From Fomitopsis serialis (Eukaryota > Basidiomycota > Agaricomycetes > Polyporales > Fomitopsidaceae), in assembly GCF_022376445.1 (NCBI RefSeq), contig NW_025955002.1:62001-126000 (forward strand): a stretch of 64,000 nt of DNA. The letters are read 5' to 3'. Below are positions 12,590-24,900 of this stretch, piece after piece. Numbering within the stretch: position 1 is the first letter of the stretch; each line of letters starts with the position of its first letter. The position numbers and the translations under genes are program-made. Under the pieces are notes generated by a model that saw nothing but the letters and a program-made list of their open reading frames with translations, was not told the origin of the DNA and made no database searches.

Positions 12590-12665
12590 TGGGCGAGCGA
12601 GCAGACGGCGGGAGAGTGGGCGGGCGGGCGAGCGGGCGGGCGGGTGAGCGGGCGGGCGGGCAAGC
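12590..12665 (+). repeat. GGGC-rich microsatellite, G-quadruplex-prone
   Basis: The stretch is an imperfect array of GGGCGGGC and GAGCGGGC units with well over four GGG runs within 60 bases, so the plus strand could form G-quadruplexes. It is inside the mobile element. Confidence 0.6.
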
Positions 12666-14080
12666 ACGACTGACGAATGGAAGGTGGGCACGGAACAATC
12701 ATGAGTGACCGCGACGGGCAGGGCGCGCGCAACGCACGCCAACCGCGAGTACCTACACGATTGCCCACGGATCCGCGGCCCGTGGACATCAGTTCGCCGA
12801 ACCTCGACACGATAGCCCGACGCCCAGCAAGTGGGGAGTTGTCGGAAACGGCAAGCACAGTGGTGAAGGGAGGGTGTGTATGTGGGTGGGCAGACAGGTA
12901 AGATCACGATGAGTACTAGCTGGTAGTTTACAATGTATTGTATGTACTATTAGTACTACGTTCTGTTACGCTCTAAGTAGCAGTCTGACGACCATCTGAA
13001 ATGGTCTGAGCAACGGTCTGAAGGCCGTCTGACATCAGAGATTGCTTCTGATGTCAGAACTAATCTCCCGTTGTCAGACGTGAAGTCTGACGGGTCTGAA
13101 GAGTCTGAGTCAGTACTCTCAGACTGCTTCAGACAAACTCGCAGTTTTGCTGATGTGTTTGCGTCTCGAACATGCCAAATGTGCATGTCATGTTCGGAGA
13201 GCAAACATTGTACTGTCACAGGGTATGCTAATAGTGTGACCTCGATTAGGACATGTGTAAACCAATCACAATGTTCGTATGCACAACATTGTGCCGACAT
13301 ACTATGACCATGAAGCATCATGTTATCATGTTCATGCACTGGACATTTCGAAGTTTTGGAGAGTGAACATTCCAAGGACATGTGTGATCATTGAAAGAAC
13401 ATGATTAAGAAGCAATGTTTTTACAATGTTATGACAGATGATGGCTTTCCGAACATTTGAAATGTTTGGCCTACGGACATGCGCAGGAAATATATTATGG
13501 TCGCGCTATGTTCTCGTGATGTTCCGGGTACGAACATAGCACCTGTTTTTTTAATGTTCTGGTCAGGAACACGCGGAAACCATACCTTGGGACAATCCGA
13601 TGTTATCTCTCCGAACATGACACGCGCATTCGTCATGTTTGAGCCACGAACAGAGGGGCTGTTGTTGTAATGTTTGGAGGCCAGAACATTACAGGGACAT
13701 ACCGTATGAGCTAGCTATGTCCTGAGGGATAACACCGTGGGAACATATGTCATAAGTCGGAGGATGTTCGTAGAATGTTCGTACAACGACCACCGCGTCT
13801 TGCCCCCGGTGAGAGTATAGATAGGTCGGTAGCAGGTGAGTATAACTATACGACAGTACTAGTAGTCCTCCGAGTCCCTCAGCGCCTGGATTCTCGCGCC
13901 ACCAACTTGTTGAATTTCTCACGACGAGACTCACGTGTCAATTACCGTCTCTTGCCTCCTCCCACCACCGTACAGCAGTACTACGCACCGTCTCATAGCC
14001 CCAGTACCACCGCTTTAGCCAAACCCTCCCTCTCTCCCTGTCGCTGCCGTCGTTAGACAGGACTCGAAGCACTTGCGACC

Positions 14081-14952
14081 ATGGCGACCCAGCAAGTCAA
14101 CCTCTCGATGTCTCAGCTTTCGCTGGATTCTAACGGCTCGGCCAGCGATGCGGAGGATTGGGACCGCTCCATGAACCTCGATACGCAGACACCCCGGAAT
14201 TCTGTCGCGTTTCCTGGTGGGGAGGGAGGGGAGGCAGAGGTAGCGAGTGGACCTGGGCGAGGGCAAGATGGGCAGCCCAAGCGCACGCTGAGCGAGTTGT
14301 TGAAGCTGCATTCGGAGAAGGGGAAGGATGGGACGTTTAGTCCGGAGGAAGCGAGCAGAATAGCGGAAGTTCTTGGGCAATGGGTGAGTTCTTTCGATCG
14401 TTTCCGACGCGCCCCTATTGTACGGAGTTTTCGCGTTGCTCTTTCGCGCGAGCAGAAATGCACGCGTCTTTCGCGTGCTGCCGTCTCCCGGATCGCGTGG
14501 GCTTGCTCTTAGGGCACGACGTTCTGTTCTCTGTGCTGGTACATTGATTAATTCGAGCGTATGCGTCTCAACTAGACTCTTAGCGAGGACTGCTTCGCTT
14601 TCAAAATGCGTATTCAAGAGCGTCGGTTCGTGAGCGCTATTCACTGCGCACCCGCGTTTGCATGCGATTGCTGCAGTAATGTGGTCATATCCGCCCATTA
14701 CATCCTATGAGATGGACGCTCATCGCGGCTGCTATCAGCCCTGTTCATATTCTTCCCTTGTCATTGATATCGGAACGGAGACTGACTGTCGCACCACAGA
14801 TTAACTCAGGGCCATCGCCATACGAAGGCGAAGACGACTTCTTCGCACGGTCGCAAGACGACTCCGCGTTGGGAAAGCGGACGCCGTCAGCATCGTACGA
14901 TACGACGGGCAGGCCAAGAGGGCAGAGCGAGAGCGTCATCTCCCAGTCATAA
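14081..14952 (+). CDS. small conserved fungal protein, function unknown
   Basis: Two exons, 14081..14383 and 14800..14952, give a 151-residue acidic, polar protein with no signal peptide or membrane segment. The middle reads KRTLSELLKLHSEKGKDG, then FSPEEASRIAEVLGQW, and after the splice INSGPSPYEGEDDFFAR and a Ser-rich tail ending SESVISQS. This core recurs, as I remember it, in many agaricomycete proteomes as an uncharacterised protein, so the gene is real although its role is not known. The ATG sits in a strong context (gcgaccATGGCG). The single intron is 416 nt, seven or eight times the usual size here. The gene starts only 270 bp from the right end of the mobile element, so that element may lie in its promoter. 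Confidence 0.85.
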
Positions 14953-15761
14953 CGCGCAGCACCTCTGCGCGGAGGCCGGTCCTCACGTTACCTAGAGAAA
15001 GATCAGGGCCTTGTCATCATCATCCTCGGTACGTCTTTCACCTTCGACTTGTTAGTGAGCGTTGGACTGACCTCTCGACCTCTCAAGCCCTTTGCGACAT
15101 CCCACCACGATTGTATCACACCGACATTTACGACCTGCCACGACCTGTCACGACCTGCTACGACCTGCCACGCTTTCCCGCTTTCTGCTCGCTATCTATG
15201 TCTGTATCCTCATCACTCTCGCAACTGTACACTTCGTCTTCGCTATCGAACGACTAATCGCTTCGTGTTCGTGTACATATTGCCTCTAAACTGCAAAGCC
15301 TGTCAAAAGTCGCGTGCCTTGTGAAGTGCAGCAGACAGCTGTTGTCATTAACCGAGTATCTGTCTATGAAGCGTACTGAGGCATGTCTATTTCACGTTGG
15401 GTCTACGTGACTGACAGCACCGGAGCAGGCAGTGAGGAAGTTTGTAGACGACCTCCAAGACATTCTAGGCACAAGGCCACAACGGCAAGCGGCTAGAACG
15501 CGTCAAAATCTCGACTGCGTGAGTATCATTGGTGAGAGAGACTTCTATCGTTTCAGGAATAGCTCTCGTCAAAGTTTTCTTGACAGGGTACTCGTAATCG
15601 CTGCCCTGGAAGGAGGCGGGAAGCCGTAGAAGTGACCTCTCATGACCTACATTGCTTATCCGAACCTGGCCATGGGAAGCTACTCCACCCTTACTGCAGG
15701 ATATATCGTCCATGCAACCTAGAAGCGAGCGCAGGCAGACCATCCCGCTCCTACGCGCACG
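14953..15761. other. intergenic, no gene supported
   Basis: Contains a short direct repeat of CCACGACCTG-like units near 15130-15170 (ACGACCTGCYACGACCTG). Otherwise no coding frame I can support; it holds the amidase promoter. Confidence 0.5.
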
Positions 15762-17749
15762 ATGTTCTCGTACCTCGCTCACCGCCGCGCTTGGTGAGTA
15801 GTGCAGTCGCATTATCAGATTGCGCCTAACACCACCCAGTTATGCCAAGCAGCAGGAGCGACGCGACCGCATCCAGAGCCTGTCTCCTGTGTACCAGGCG
15901 CCATTGACATCTATTGAGAAAAACATCCTCTCCAAGCCCGTCGCCGACATTGTCTCGAGCGTCCAAAGCGGCTCACTCAAGCCCAGCGACATCCTCCGCG
16001 CCTATGGAAAAGCCGCTTTAAAGGCGCACGCGGCGACGAACTGCCTCACCGAGATCTGCATCCCCGAGGCTGAGGAGTGGGCGAAGAACTGCAACACCAA
16101 GGGGCCCCTCGCGGGCATGCCCGTCAGCCTGAAGGACGAACACGCCATCGAGGGGTTCGACGCGACCGTGGGGTACTCCGCGTGGGTGGGCAAGAAGATG
16201 AAGAAGGACTCTGCGCTCGTGAGGCTGCTCCGCGCTGCGGGCGCCGTCCCGTACGTGAAGACGAACGTGCCGATCACGATGCTGTCGTTCGAGTGTGCGA
16301 ACGAGGTGTTCGGGACGACGACGAACCCGCATGGGAAGGACTTCGCGCCGGGCGGGTCGTCGGGCGGTGAGGCGGCGCTGCTTGCGTGTGGTGGTTCGAG
16401 GATCGGGGTGGGCTCGGATGTCGCAGGTTCAGTCCGCATCCCGTCGTGCGTGGCCCGTCTTTTCCTCGCTTGACTACAGCATTGACGGCCCTGATAGACA
16501 CTACTCTGGGACGTACACGATCAAGTCGTCGTCCTACCGGTTCCTCAAGTCGGGCAATGCACACTCCAGCATCCCTGGTGAGGAAGGCGTGCCCGTCTCG
16601 TTGTCTCCGATGACGCGGACCCTTGAGGACTTGGAGACGTTTTGGAAGGCCGTCATGAGTATGAAGCCATGGGAGTACGACCATGCGGTGCTTCCGATTC
16701 CTTGGCGCGATTTGGACCTCTCCAACCAGAAAGGGCTTCGTTGGGGCGTTATGTGGGACGATGGTCAGCATTAGGTCCGTCAGCAGAGCGACGAGGCTAA
16801 CGTATGGGCGTTCAGGTGTCGCTGCTCCCTCCCCCGCTTGTCACCGTGCTCTGCATACTGTTGCCAAGACGTTGGAGGCTCGGGGTCATAAAGTGATATC
16901 CATGTTCGTCTTTTGGTAGAGTCGAACATTACATGCGGCTAACGAACTACGCGTTAGCACTCCACCAAGCCCGTATGAAGGTCTCAAACTCGCCGCTCTA
17001 TTGCTCATGGCAGATGGCTGTATGTATGCGCTGACTTCAGATACATGCCGTATTCACCTCTTTGTAGGCAAATGCTGCATCGAACCGATTCGTACTGGCG
17101 AGTTCAACGACCCCGGGGTCGTCGAAGCCCTAGCGATGTTCCGCACTCCGCGTATAATCAAGAAACTATACGCGTGGTACCTCCGCTACATCAAGCGTGA
17201 TCCACTCTATGCGGACCTGGTCGAGGTTTGGTCCGAGAAGACGGTGCCAGAGTATCTGGCGCTCGTTTCGCAACGAGAGGCGTACAGAGAACGCTGGTAT
17301 GAGTTCATGAATGAACAGGACCTCGATTTCGTCCTGACAGTTCCAAATTCGCTGCCTGCGGTGCCGCACGGAGGTATGAAGGAGGGGTGGAAAGCATGCG
17401 GATATACGTTCCTGTGGAACCTGGTGCGTACTATGTCTTCCCTTCGTCATCATTTGCCCAATTGCTCACCGAGCATGTTGCTCGTCAGCTTGACTACACT
17501 GCAGGCATCATGCCGGTTACACATGTCGACCGTGTACGCGATGCCTTAGGTGCATTCAAGCCCAGGAATGCCATTGAGGCGGGCCAGTACCGCATGTACA
17601 ACGCGGATAAAATGCATGGCTTGCCCGTGGGCGTCCAGGTCGTCGGAAGGAGACTCCAGGAGGAGAAAGTTCTGGAAGGGATGAAGATTATCCAAAATCT
17701 GCTGCGCGAGGATGGAAATGCGTACGTACCTCTTGATCTCATGGACTGA
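15762..17749 (+). CDS. general amidase (amidase signature family)
   Basis: Seven exons (15762..15793, 15840..16445, 16498..16763, 16816..16903, 16958..17019, 17068..17423, 17489..17749) encode 556 residues, normal for fungal acetamidase/general amidases that hydrolyse carboxamides to acid and ammonia. The Ser-cisSer-Lys catalytic set is visible: Lys in MPVSLKDEH, cis-Ser in PGGSSGGEAAL and the nucleophile in GSDVAGSVRIPS. Further landmarks are LKSGNAHSSIPGEEGVP, GPMTRTLEDLE-like SPMTRTLEDLE, RTGEFNDPGV and the C-terminal GLPVGVQVVGRRLQEEKVLEG. There is no signal peptide or membrane segment, so it is probably cytosolic. The first exon has only ten codons; its Met gives the expected short N-terminus before KQQERRDRI. 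Exact substrate cannot be told from sequence. Confidence 0.93.
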
Positions 17750-18619
17750 ATGATGGGCCTTTGAACCGCTGCCGTATATGCGCTTCTTTGTTGTATAACT
17801 ATGCCTCGCGAAGCACGCATCGGTCATTCGGAGCTTCTTGCCGCGTAACGTTCTTCTGGCGTTGACAAGTCACGTACAAGGTCGCCGTGACTGCGTTGCA
17901 GTGGCTCTATTCGCAACATGACATTCGAAAACGTCGAACTTAGGATGCGGCAATTCTCGCCTCGAAAAGGAGTCTTGAAGCGGAAAGACTGAAGCTGACC
18001 CATCTACTGAGTACCGTATTTGCGAGAATCCACGTCGTGGTGAGTGGCCCATGTATGTTCACATTCTCATATATGCAAGTAGTCTGGACTCACAATACGC
18101 TGTAGCATGCTATACTAGTGCTGTGCGAGCGTAACAGCATTGCGGCCATCCGGTCCGCGCCCGACTGTCGCGTCTTCTCCGCATTTACACATACAAATGC
18201 TCGCGAAATTGTGATCAACAAGACCGGCCGCGGATGCTATACATGTAGGAATCATGATGCGCAATGCGGGTCGAACCCAATTCATCTCATTTCAGGAGTC
18301 ACAGGTTCACGCAGCCACACCGTCCTGCGCGGCCGCGGCCCGCGGCAAAATGTGAGTGCTGCAGTCTTCCCAGAGAGTGTGTCATGGGGCCTTCCCTCGG
18401 AAAGCGCAATTGTGGTTTTCTGACGACACGCAGGTCAGGACACGGTCACCAGAGGCCATCTATAGATACATCTGTGGGCATTCCGTAATGTAAGGTGACC
18501 GTTGCCCTCCGTTGCCTCATGCGATAGTCTGCTTCCGAGTCTGACCCGTGAAAATCTTGGTCACCGACCGCTTTCCCATATAAGCCAGCAGAACTGGTAG
18601 GCTTTAGCAGTGGAGAGCC
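17750..18619. other. intergenic, no gene supported
   Basis: Spacer between two rightward genes. Short frames on the plus strand (18118-18490) show no family resemblance. It contains the arabinofuranosidase promoter. Confidence 0.5.
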
Positions 18620-21600
18620 ATGGCATCGCTGGGTCTTCGTTTCTTCGGGATCGCTGCTCTTCTGGGCGGTCTGTACGTTCCGGTATGTCATGCCGTCACG
18701 ACAGTTACCGTCAGTGCAACTGCAAGCCATACAATCCCCACGACACTCTGTAAGCTCTCGAAGCTTACATTCAGAACTTGGTATCGGGCTAGTACTAATT
18801 AGGCGTCACTCAGATGGCCAAATGTTTGAAGTAAGTCGCTCGTTCTCCGCGCCGTGCGCCATTCCTCATGATTGAGTTCCGCATCTCTCACAGGACATAA
18901 ACGTAAGCAGATTCGTTACCTCCTCGCATTGTGCCTTGGGCCACTAACGTCGTACTTCGTTGCTAGCATGTAGGTCCAGCGTCACAATGTCCACAGTGAA
19001 TTCACTGAGCCGTCTTGTAGAGCGGTGATGGCGGGTTGTATGCAGAATGTGAGCGTGCTCTTCTTCCACATCATGTTCCTGATTCGAGCATGATGTAGTG
19101 TTGCAGAACAGAGCCTTCCAGCAGGTTACCCCAGGTAAGCCAACAGCATAGAGACGTTGAATTAACGTGACTTGGACCACTATGCACTAGGCGATTCAAG
19201 CTCTCTGGATCCTTGGGTGGCTGTCAATGGAGCAGAACTCGAAGTCATCGCGGATACAGACCCAGTGTCCAGTGCACTTCCGAACTCCCTGCAGGTCACA
19301 ATACCCTCTGATGCGACCGGCTCAGTGGGATTCAGTAACCCAGGCTATTGGGGTACCTATCAGTCTCACTCCCATCGCAGAGCGGCTCCTCATCGTTGTT
19401 TGTAGGCATCAAGGTGGACCCGTCCTGGACCTATAATGCGTCGCTGTACTATCGCTTCCCGTCAGAGTCCCCGTACTCCGGTACCCTCACTGTTGGCCTC
19501 GAGTCAGACACCGGAGAGGTTTTTGCCTCAAATTCCACGACCATCGACGGCTCGCAGACGTCGTGGGCGAACGTCTTCCTGACGCTGACGCCCTCGAGTT
19601 CTGCGTCGAACACAAACAACAGCTTCTTCGTCACCATCAACGGTTCGGAGGCGGCTGGCGAAATCGTGAATTTCGCCATGTTCTCGTTGTTCCCACCTAC
19701 GTACAAGGACAGGCCGAACGGGATGCGTATTGACATTGCTGAGGTTCGACACGTGAATGGCGAGCGTGTTAACCATCGCTGAACTGTGTCGATAGACCTT
19801 GGCTGCAATGAAGCCCACCTTCTTCCGTTTCCCGGGCGGCAACAATATCGTACGTGTATTTGCTTAAGCCTCAGAACGCTGACATGCTTACGAGGCGATT
19901 GATGGGCTTGTAGGAGGTAGGTTGTAGAGCATTCGGTTCGTATTGCGATGAACACAACGTCAAAAATAGGGCCAATCTTTCGATACACGTTGGCAATGGA
20001 ATGCGACTGTCGGCTCCCTCTTGGATAGACCGGGTCGCATGGGCGATTGGGGATATGCGAACACTGAGTGCATAACATCTCCGGCCAGCCTGTTGTGCTC
20101 ACCAACTGAGGGGAGCTCTTCAGCGGTCTTGGTCTTCTCGAGTACTTGACGTTTTTCGAAGACGTTGGTATGGAACCCATCATGGCAGTCTGGGCAGGTC
20201 AGTGTGTGGTGCATAGACATACGGACACTAGCTCACTGGTGGTTCCAGGGTACTCCTTGAATGGAGAGAGCGAACCTGAAGACGCTCTCGCACCTTTCAT
20301 TCAACAGGCCATTGACCAGGTGAGGCCAATGATACTCACCGATGGCACTGTTCCGTCTAACCGTTGATCTCCCTAGATTGAGTTCGTCGTAGGTGACCCC
20401 AGCACGAGCGACGCAGGTGAGAAAGAGATGTAATATGCGTCGGATGCGTGCTCAACGATAATTGTAGCGGCTCTGCGAGCTTCGTTGGGCCACCCGGAGC
20501 CGTTCTATCTCAACAATGTTGAGATCGGAAACGAGGTAATGGTTACATCTGCACAGGGTTTCGCACATTAACACTTGACCTATGTAGGACTTCTTTGCGT
20601 CCGATTCGTAAGCTTCGCCGGAATTCATAGGGGTTGGCATGAACTGACCGATGCAACGCAGGTATGTGTACAGATGGCCAGACTTTTACGGGAACCTCAG
20701 CGCAGCGTTCCCTGACCTGAGTGCGTCAATATCAATCTGTGTCTTCCGTATCAGTATTCTCAATCAATGTAGCTTTCATCGCAACGACATATCCCTTCGA
20801 CCCCGTCATCTATCCCACGCCTCCGCATTACGATGTGCATGTCTACCAGACGCCAGGCAAGCATCCCGACGTCTGAAGTACAGATGTTTACTTACCTGCG
20901 CCGCGAACAGACTGGTTTATCGAGAACGCTTTCTACTACGATAGCTTTGAGGTGCGTCATGGGGGCCTGAGGTCTAATGTGAGACTCAACTTCGCTGTAG
21001 CGGAACGGTACAACATACTTCGAGGTCGGTCGAGCCGTGTGTAACTGGATTACCGCTGATTAAAGCGCTTAGGGAGAGTACGCGTCTATCTCAACCAATG
21101 CTAGCAATCTCTACGGAACTCCAGAAGAAGGAAGATTCTTGTATCCGACTATGCAGAGTTCGACAGCAGAAGCCGCCTTCATGACTGGCCTAGAGCGCAA
21201 TAGTGACATTGTCTTCGCGGCTTCGTACGCGCCTCTTTTGCAAGTGTGTATTGCTCGAGCCGTAGTGCAGATCGTAGACTGACAAGATCCTGGAATAGCT
21301 CGCGAATGATTCCCAATGGGTGAGTGAGCTGGCTATCAGATCACTGTTCAAGATTCACAAACCATCCGCAGACACCCAATCTCGTCAACTATGAGTAAGC
21401 CACTCAATCGCTCCCCCACTTACATCCGAAGGCTGATGATCCGTCCAGCGCTGGAACAGTCTACCCGTCCACAAGCTATTACGTGCAGCAGGTAATTACA
21501 GGTCTGAGGTCTGGACGCCCATACTGACGTCAATGATAGCTATTCGCCGTGAACCTTGGTGACGAGTACATACCTAGCACGCTGCCTACGGAGGATGGTA

Positions 21601-21929
21601 CACTATTTTGGACCATCTCGCGGAACTCTACTTCTGGAGACACCTTTATAAAGGTATGGATGACAGGCAATGTTCTAGCATCATCCCTGATCGCCTCCCA
21701 GATCGTCAATCCGGTGACAGATGAGCAAGATTTGCTGTTCGACTTGGCCTTCACCACTGTCGCGAGCTCGGGCACCCTGCAGCTCTTCCATGGTACTCAA
21801 AATGACAGCAACACGCCGACGACCCCAGATCTGATAACACCACAAACGAGCACGATCACGACAGGACAAGCGTTCAACTACACGGCGCCAGGCTACAGCG
21901 TCAGCGTCATAACAGTGAACGCGAGTTGA
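18620..21929 (+). CDS. secreted GH51 alpha-L-arabinofuranosidase, 26 exons
   Basis: Spliced product is 652 residues, matching fungal GH51 enzymes that release arabinose from hemicellulose. It opens with a signal peptide (FFGIAALLGGLYVPVCHA). Family landmarks follow in order: DINHSGDGGLYAELLQNRAF, NASLYYRFP, FAMFSLFPPTYKDRPNGMR, FFRFPGGNNIEGQ, RPGRMGDWGY, YLTFFEDVGMEPIMAVWAG, NNVEIGNE with the acid/base Glu, HYDVHVYQTP and FEGEYA with the likely nucleophile Glu. Exons include 17 nt (18814..18830), 9 nt (18894..18902), 3 nt (18967..18969) and 3 nt (19914..19916); the total is an exact multiple of three. One intron (20857..20910) has a GC donor. The final exon ends at a TGA at 21929. A secreted role in wood hemicellulose degradation is inferred. 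Confidence 0.92.
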
Positions 21930-21998
21930 TGACATGATCGGGAGACTTGAGCTGGTGGTACGAGGTGTATTAAGGGCTGTATGTACAGTAGTGCAGCA

Positions 21999-24900
21999 TC
22001 AGTCCCATGACGAGATCATAGTGTCTTCGTCGTCATCCTGCGCTACGTCACCCATGTTCAGCTCGATAGCGCGCAAGTAGAACTTCATCTTCCACATATC
22101 ACCTATGGTGAACCGCGTTTGATCGAACGCCAGGCCAAGATGCGGACCGGGCGATGGGCTAGCTCGTGGGCTGTCGGGCAGAGACGTAGTAGGAGGCATC
22201 CTTGGGTAACGAGCGGAGAAATGAGTGAGGAGGATGTTTTCTGCTTGCATGCTGGTCACAATCATTAGCAGACGCTCTGCTCGAAAAGAGAAGACCTACT
22301 CGGATGCAACCTTCATGGCTTGACTAAACGTGCTGTGGGCTTTATCATGAGCCATTTCTTCCTGGTCGTCGGCCATCGTGGCCTCATGGATTAGTAAGGT
22401 AGCGTTTTGCCCTGCTTCAACCAATTTATTTGAGGGCATAGTGTCGGCGGAAAATCTACAGACGAAGTGAATAGGACGAAGCAGAATGCTAAGCACGGGA
22501 CGTACACGATACGCCAACCATCACGATGCTCGATGACGGTGCCGTAACATTTCGTCCTGTGTGCAACGTCCACGGTGGTGAAGCACTTCAAACCGAGAGC
22601 ATTGTACATATTTTCAACATCTTGCTGAGTCTTTTCCTGCCTTCGCAACAAAATATGTTCGGGAATGTCTCTGCGCTGCTGTTCTTTGCTATTCTTTGGA
22701 TTCCAACGAAGATGGTTTCCTGAGATCGCAATGACGCCGTTACCATCTGCCTGGTTCAAGCCGAGGTCTTCCAGCTCGGAATGTTCTTCAAGGTATATTA
22801 TGTGTGAGGGAAGGCCAATGAAGTAAAGTGGCTGGGTCGGCGCTGGATCAAGCTCACCAACGAACAGGCATGTCAATACGCTTCGGAGATAACTGGACAG
22901 ACCAGCGAATGGTGAAACTCACAAGTTTGCGCATGGCAAGGATCTTGCTAAGCCCCAAATGATGATCACCGTGCATGTGACTAGCAAAAATGCAACGAAG
23001 GTCCCTTAAAACCTCCCATACCCCTGTGACGGTGTCCTGACCGTCGTCGCCATATAAACGGGCGAGCTGACCCCATGTGCCCTCGCCCGCATCCAGCAGA
23101 ATACTGCCGTGTCCTGGAATTCGGACAAGCGTACTTGACGCTGTGGACGTTGATGTAAGGCTGCAACCCAGATGACGACGCCAGTAGAGTAGACAAACCA
23201 TTGCGATACAGGCTGGCTAGGGCGCTACAGGTCCCTAAGGGTACGATCTCAACGTTGTCGCCGGACCGCGGCTCTCGTCCAACTTCCTTCACTTTGGATA
23301 TCTTCTTTTTCGCCTTGAGGAAAGCGCGGTGAACATCTTCGGGGACCCAGGTTCCTGCCCCTGCCTCTATGACAGGAGTGAAGAAATCGGGTTTGGCGAA
23401 AGGATCGATACAAGGCTCCCTAGCAGGCCTCAGCTCAACATGGCAGCTGTGGCGCAAATGTTCGACGCGGGCAGGAAGACCGGGAATAGCTATTGCGAAA
23501 GATGATTAGCAATTTTGTTACGTGACAACTCACACCATACATACATGACAGATCACGGCGAGGGCCTGGCCTATGTGTCGGAAGCGGAAACATGTCGGGA
23601 TCAAGTAGACCCAGTCGCAGCTGGTTATACGCCGCCCGAGAGAAGACTACTCGATCGTCTCCGTGTTCTCGCGACGATACAACTTGCTGTGCGAAATGAG
23701 CAGATGACACCAATGTCTAAAACTGCGAACCTACATGTGTGTCTTCGGGGAAGCCTCTCATGAAGGCCTTGTAGCGTTCATCCTCCAGGACACCTTTGCC
23801 GCAAAGATGGTATACAACATGTACTACTGGTTCCCGAGGGTCCGTGGCCGGGTTCGAGTGGAACTCGGAGTAGAACGGATTCTGTGTGAATGACTTGACC
23901 ACATCTGGGATATGCGAAGGAGTTGGGACGTCGAGCAATACCATGGCCTGGACAACGCTCAGCACATAATGAGAGCAGGTACGTACAGGGATTCGCTCAC
24001 CCGTGGTATCTCAGGAGGTCCCATGCATTCCTCGGGCGTGACAGTACGCTCGATCTTATTGCCAGCACCGTCATCTACCATGAACTTCACCGTCTCTCCC
24101 TTGGTAAGTCGCGCCCGCTCAGGTCCCCTGGGTACCTGGAGTAGCTCTGCCTTTTCTCTGTCGAAGTGTCCTCTTCCAGTGGGCCCAACAAGCACATAAC
24201 ATAGCGTGGCCCTCCCTTCCGGTCCGTATGTGAAGCGGGGGAGCCGCCGCCCTCGGTCTGAACGTATGGCAGTGAATTTTGGTTGAGAGCTAGGCGCCGT
24301 CGAGGGCTGTCGGAGCGCAGGGGGTATGGGTAACCCTGCACGCAAGTAGTTCTCTCGCATTTTTTGCTCCCGGCGCGTTCGCTTGCGGATTGCAAACTCC
24401 TCCTCTGGTGTGAGCTCCGGGCCTTGCAACGGGAACATGCTGTTCACTATGAGTGTGCGCCACTTTTGCGGATCTGTGTCGCACAGAGTGTTGTAGTCGG
24501 GTGTGTCCGTATCCGCCGCGGCCTCTGCCTCGTCCGGATGAATGGCGTCCTCCGCAGTCGCGACGGACTCGTCCAATTCGTGATCTGACGCTGCTTTCGT
24601 AGGTGGTCGCTTGGAAGGGCCGGCAGGCGACGACGATCGCTTGCGTTTCGCAGGAATGGACGGCCCTGCCTCGGAAGGCGATTTCTCATCCGTAGGCTCG
24701 GTAGTCGCGTGTTCGGCATGGATAGGGAAGGCGTAGACCGTGATGCGATCGTCAACAAACACCGGGGCCGGCGTCGCATCTTCAACAGTCGATGAGGGCA
24801 CCTCCGTGTGCTTCAACTCCATGCTTGAGCTGTAGTACTGATTGAGACATTGGGTTTCAGTCGAAGACATGAATCAGACGAACCGCATAACGGCCATGCG

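Larger units (their letters stand above)
10802..13811. mobile_element. non-autonomous CACTA-like DNA transposon, 3.0 kb
   Basis: The two ends are inverted repeats. Reading inward, both begin CACCGGGGGCAAGACGCG and stay alignable for about 120 bp, sharing for example TCCGACTTATGACATAT and CCTCAGGACAT. The element is flanked by the triplet AGA on both sides (10799-10801 and 13812-13814), consistent with a 3-bp target duplication. A terminal CAC and a 3-bp duplication are features of the EnSpm/CACTA superfamily. Subterminal zones are packed with a GAACAT / ATGTTC motif in both orientations, most densely at 13150-13780, like transposase-binding arrays in CACTA elements. Inside these lie clusters of TCTGA/TCAGA (10985-11155 and 12985-13130). 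No transposase-like frame is present, so it would need help in trans. Confidence 0.7.

Noticed and set aside
11062..12907. Several open frames of 100-210 codons inside the mobile element
   Set aside because: GC-rich repeats keep all frames open on both strands; composition is Arg/Pro/Ala-biased and no transposase motif appears.
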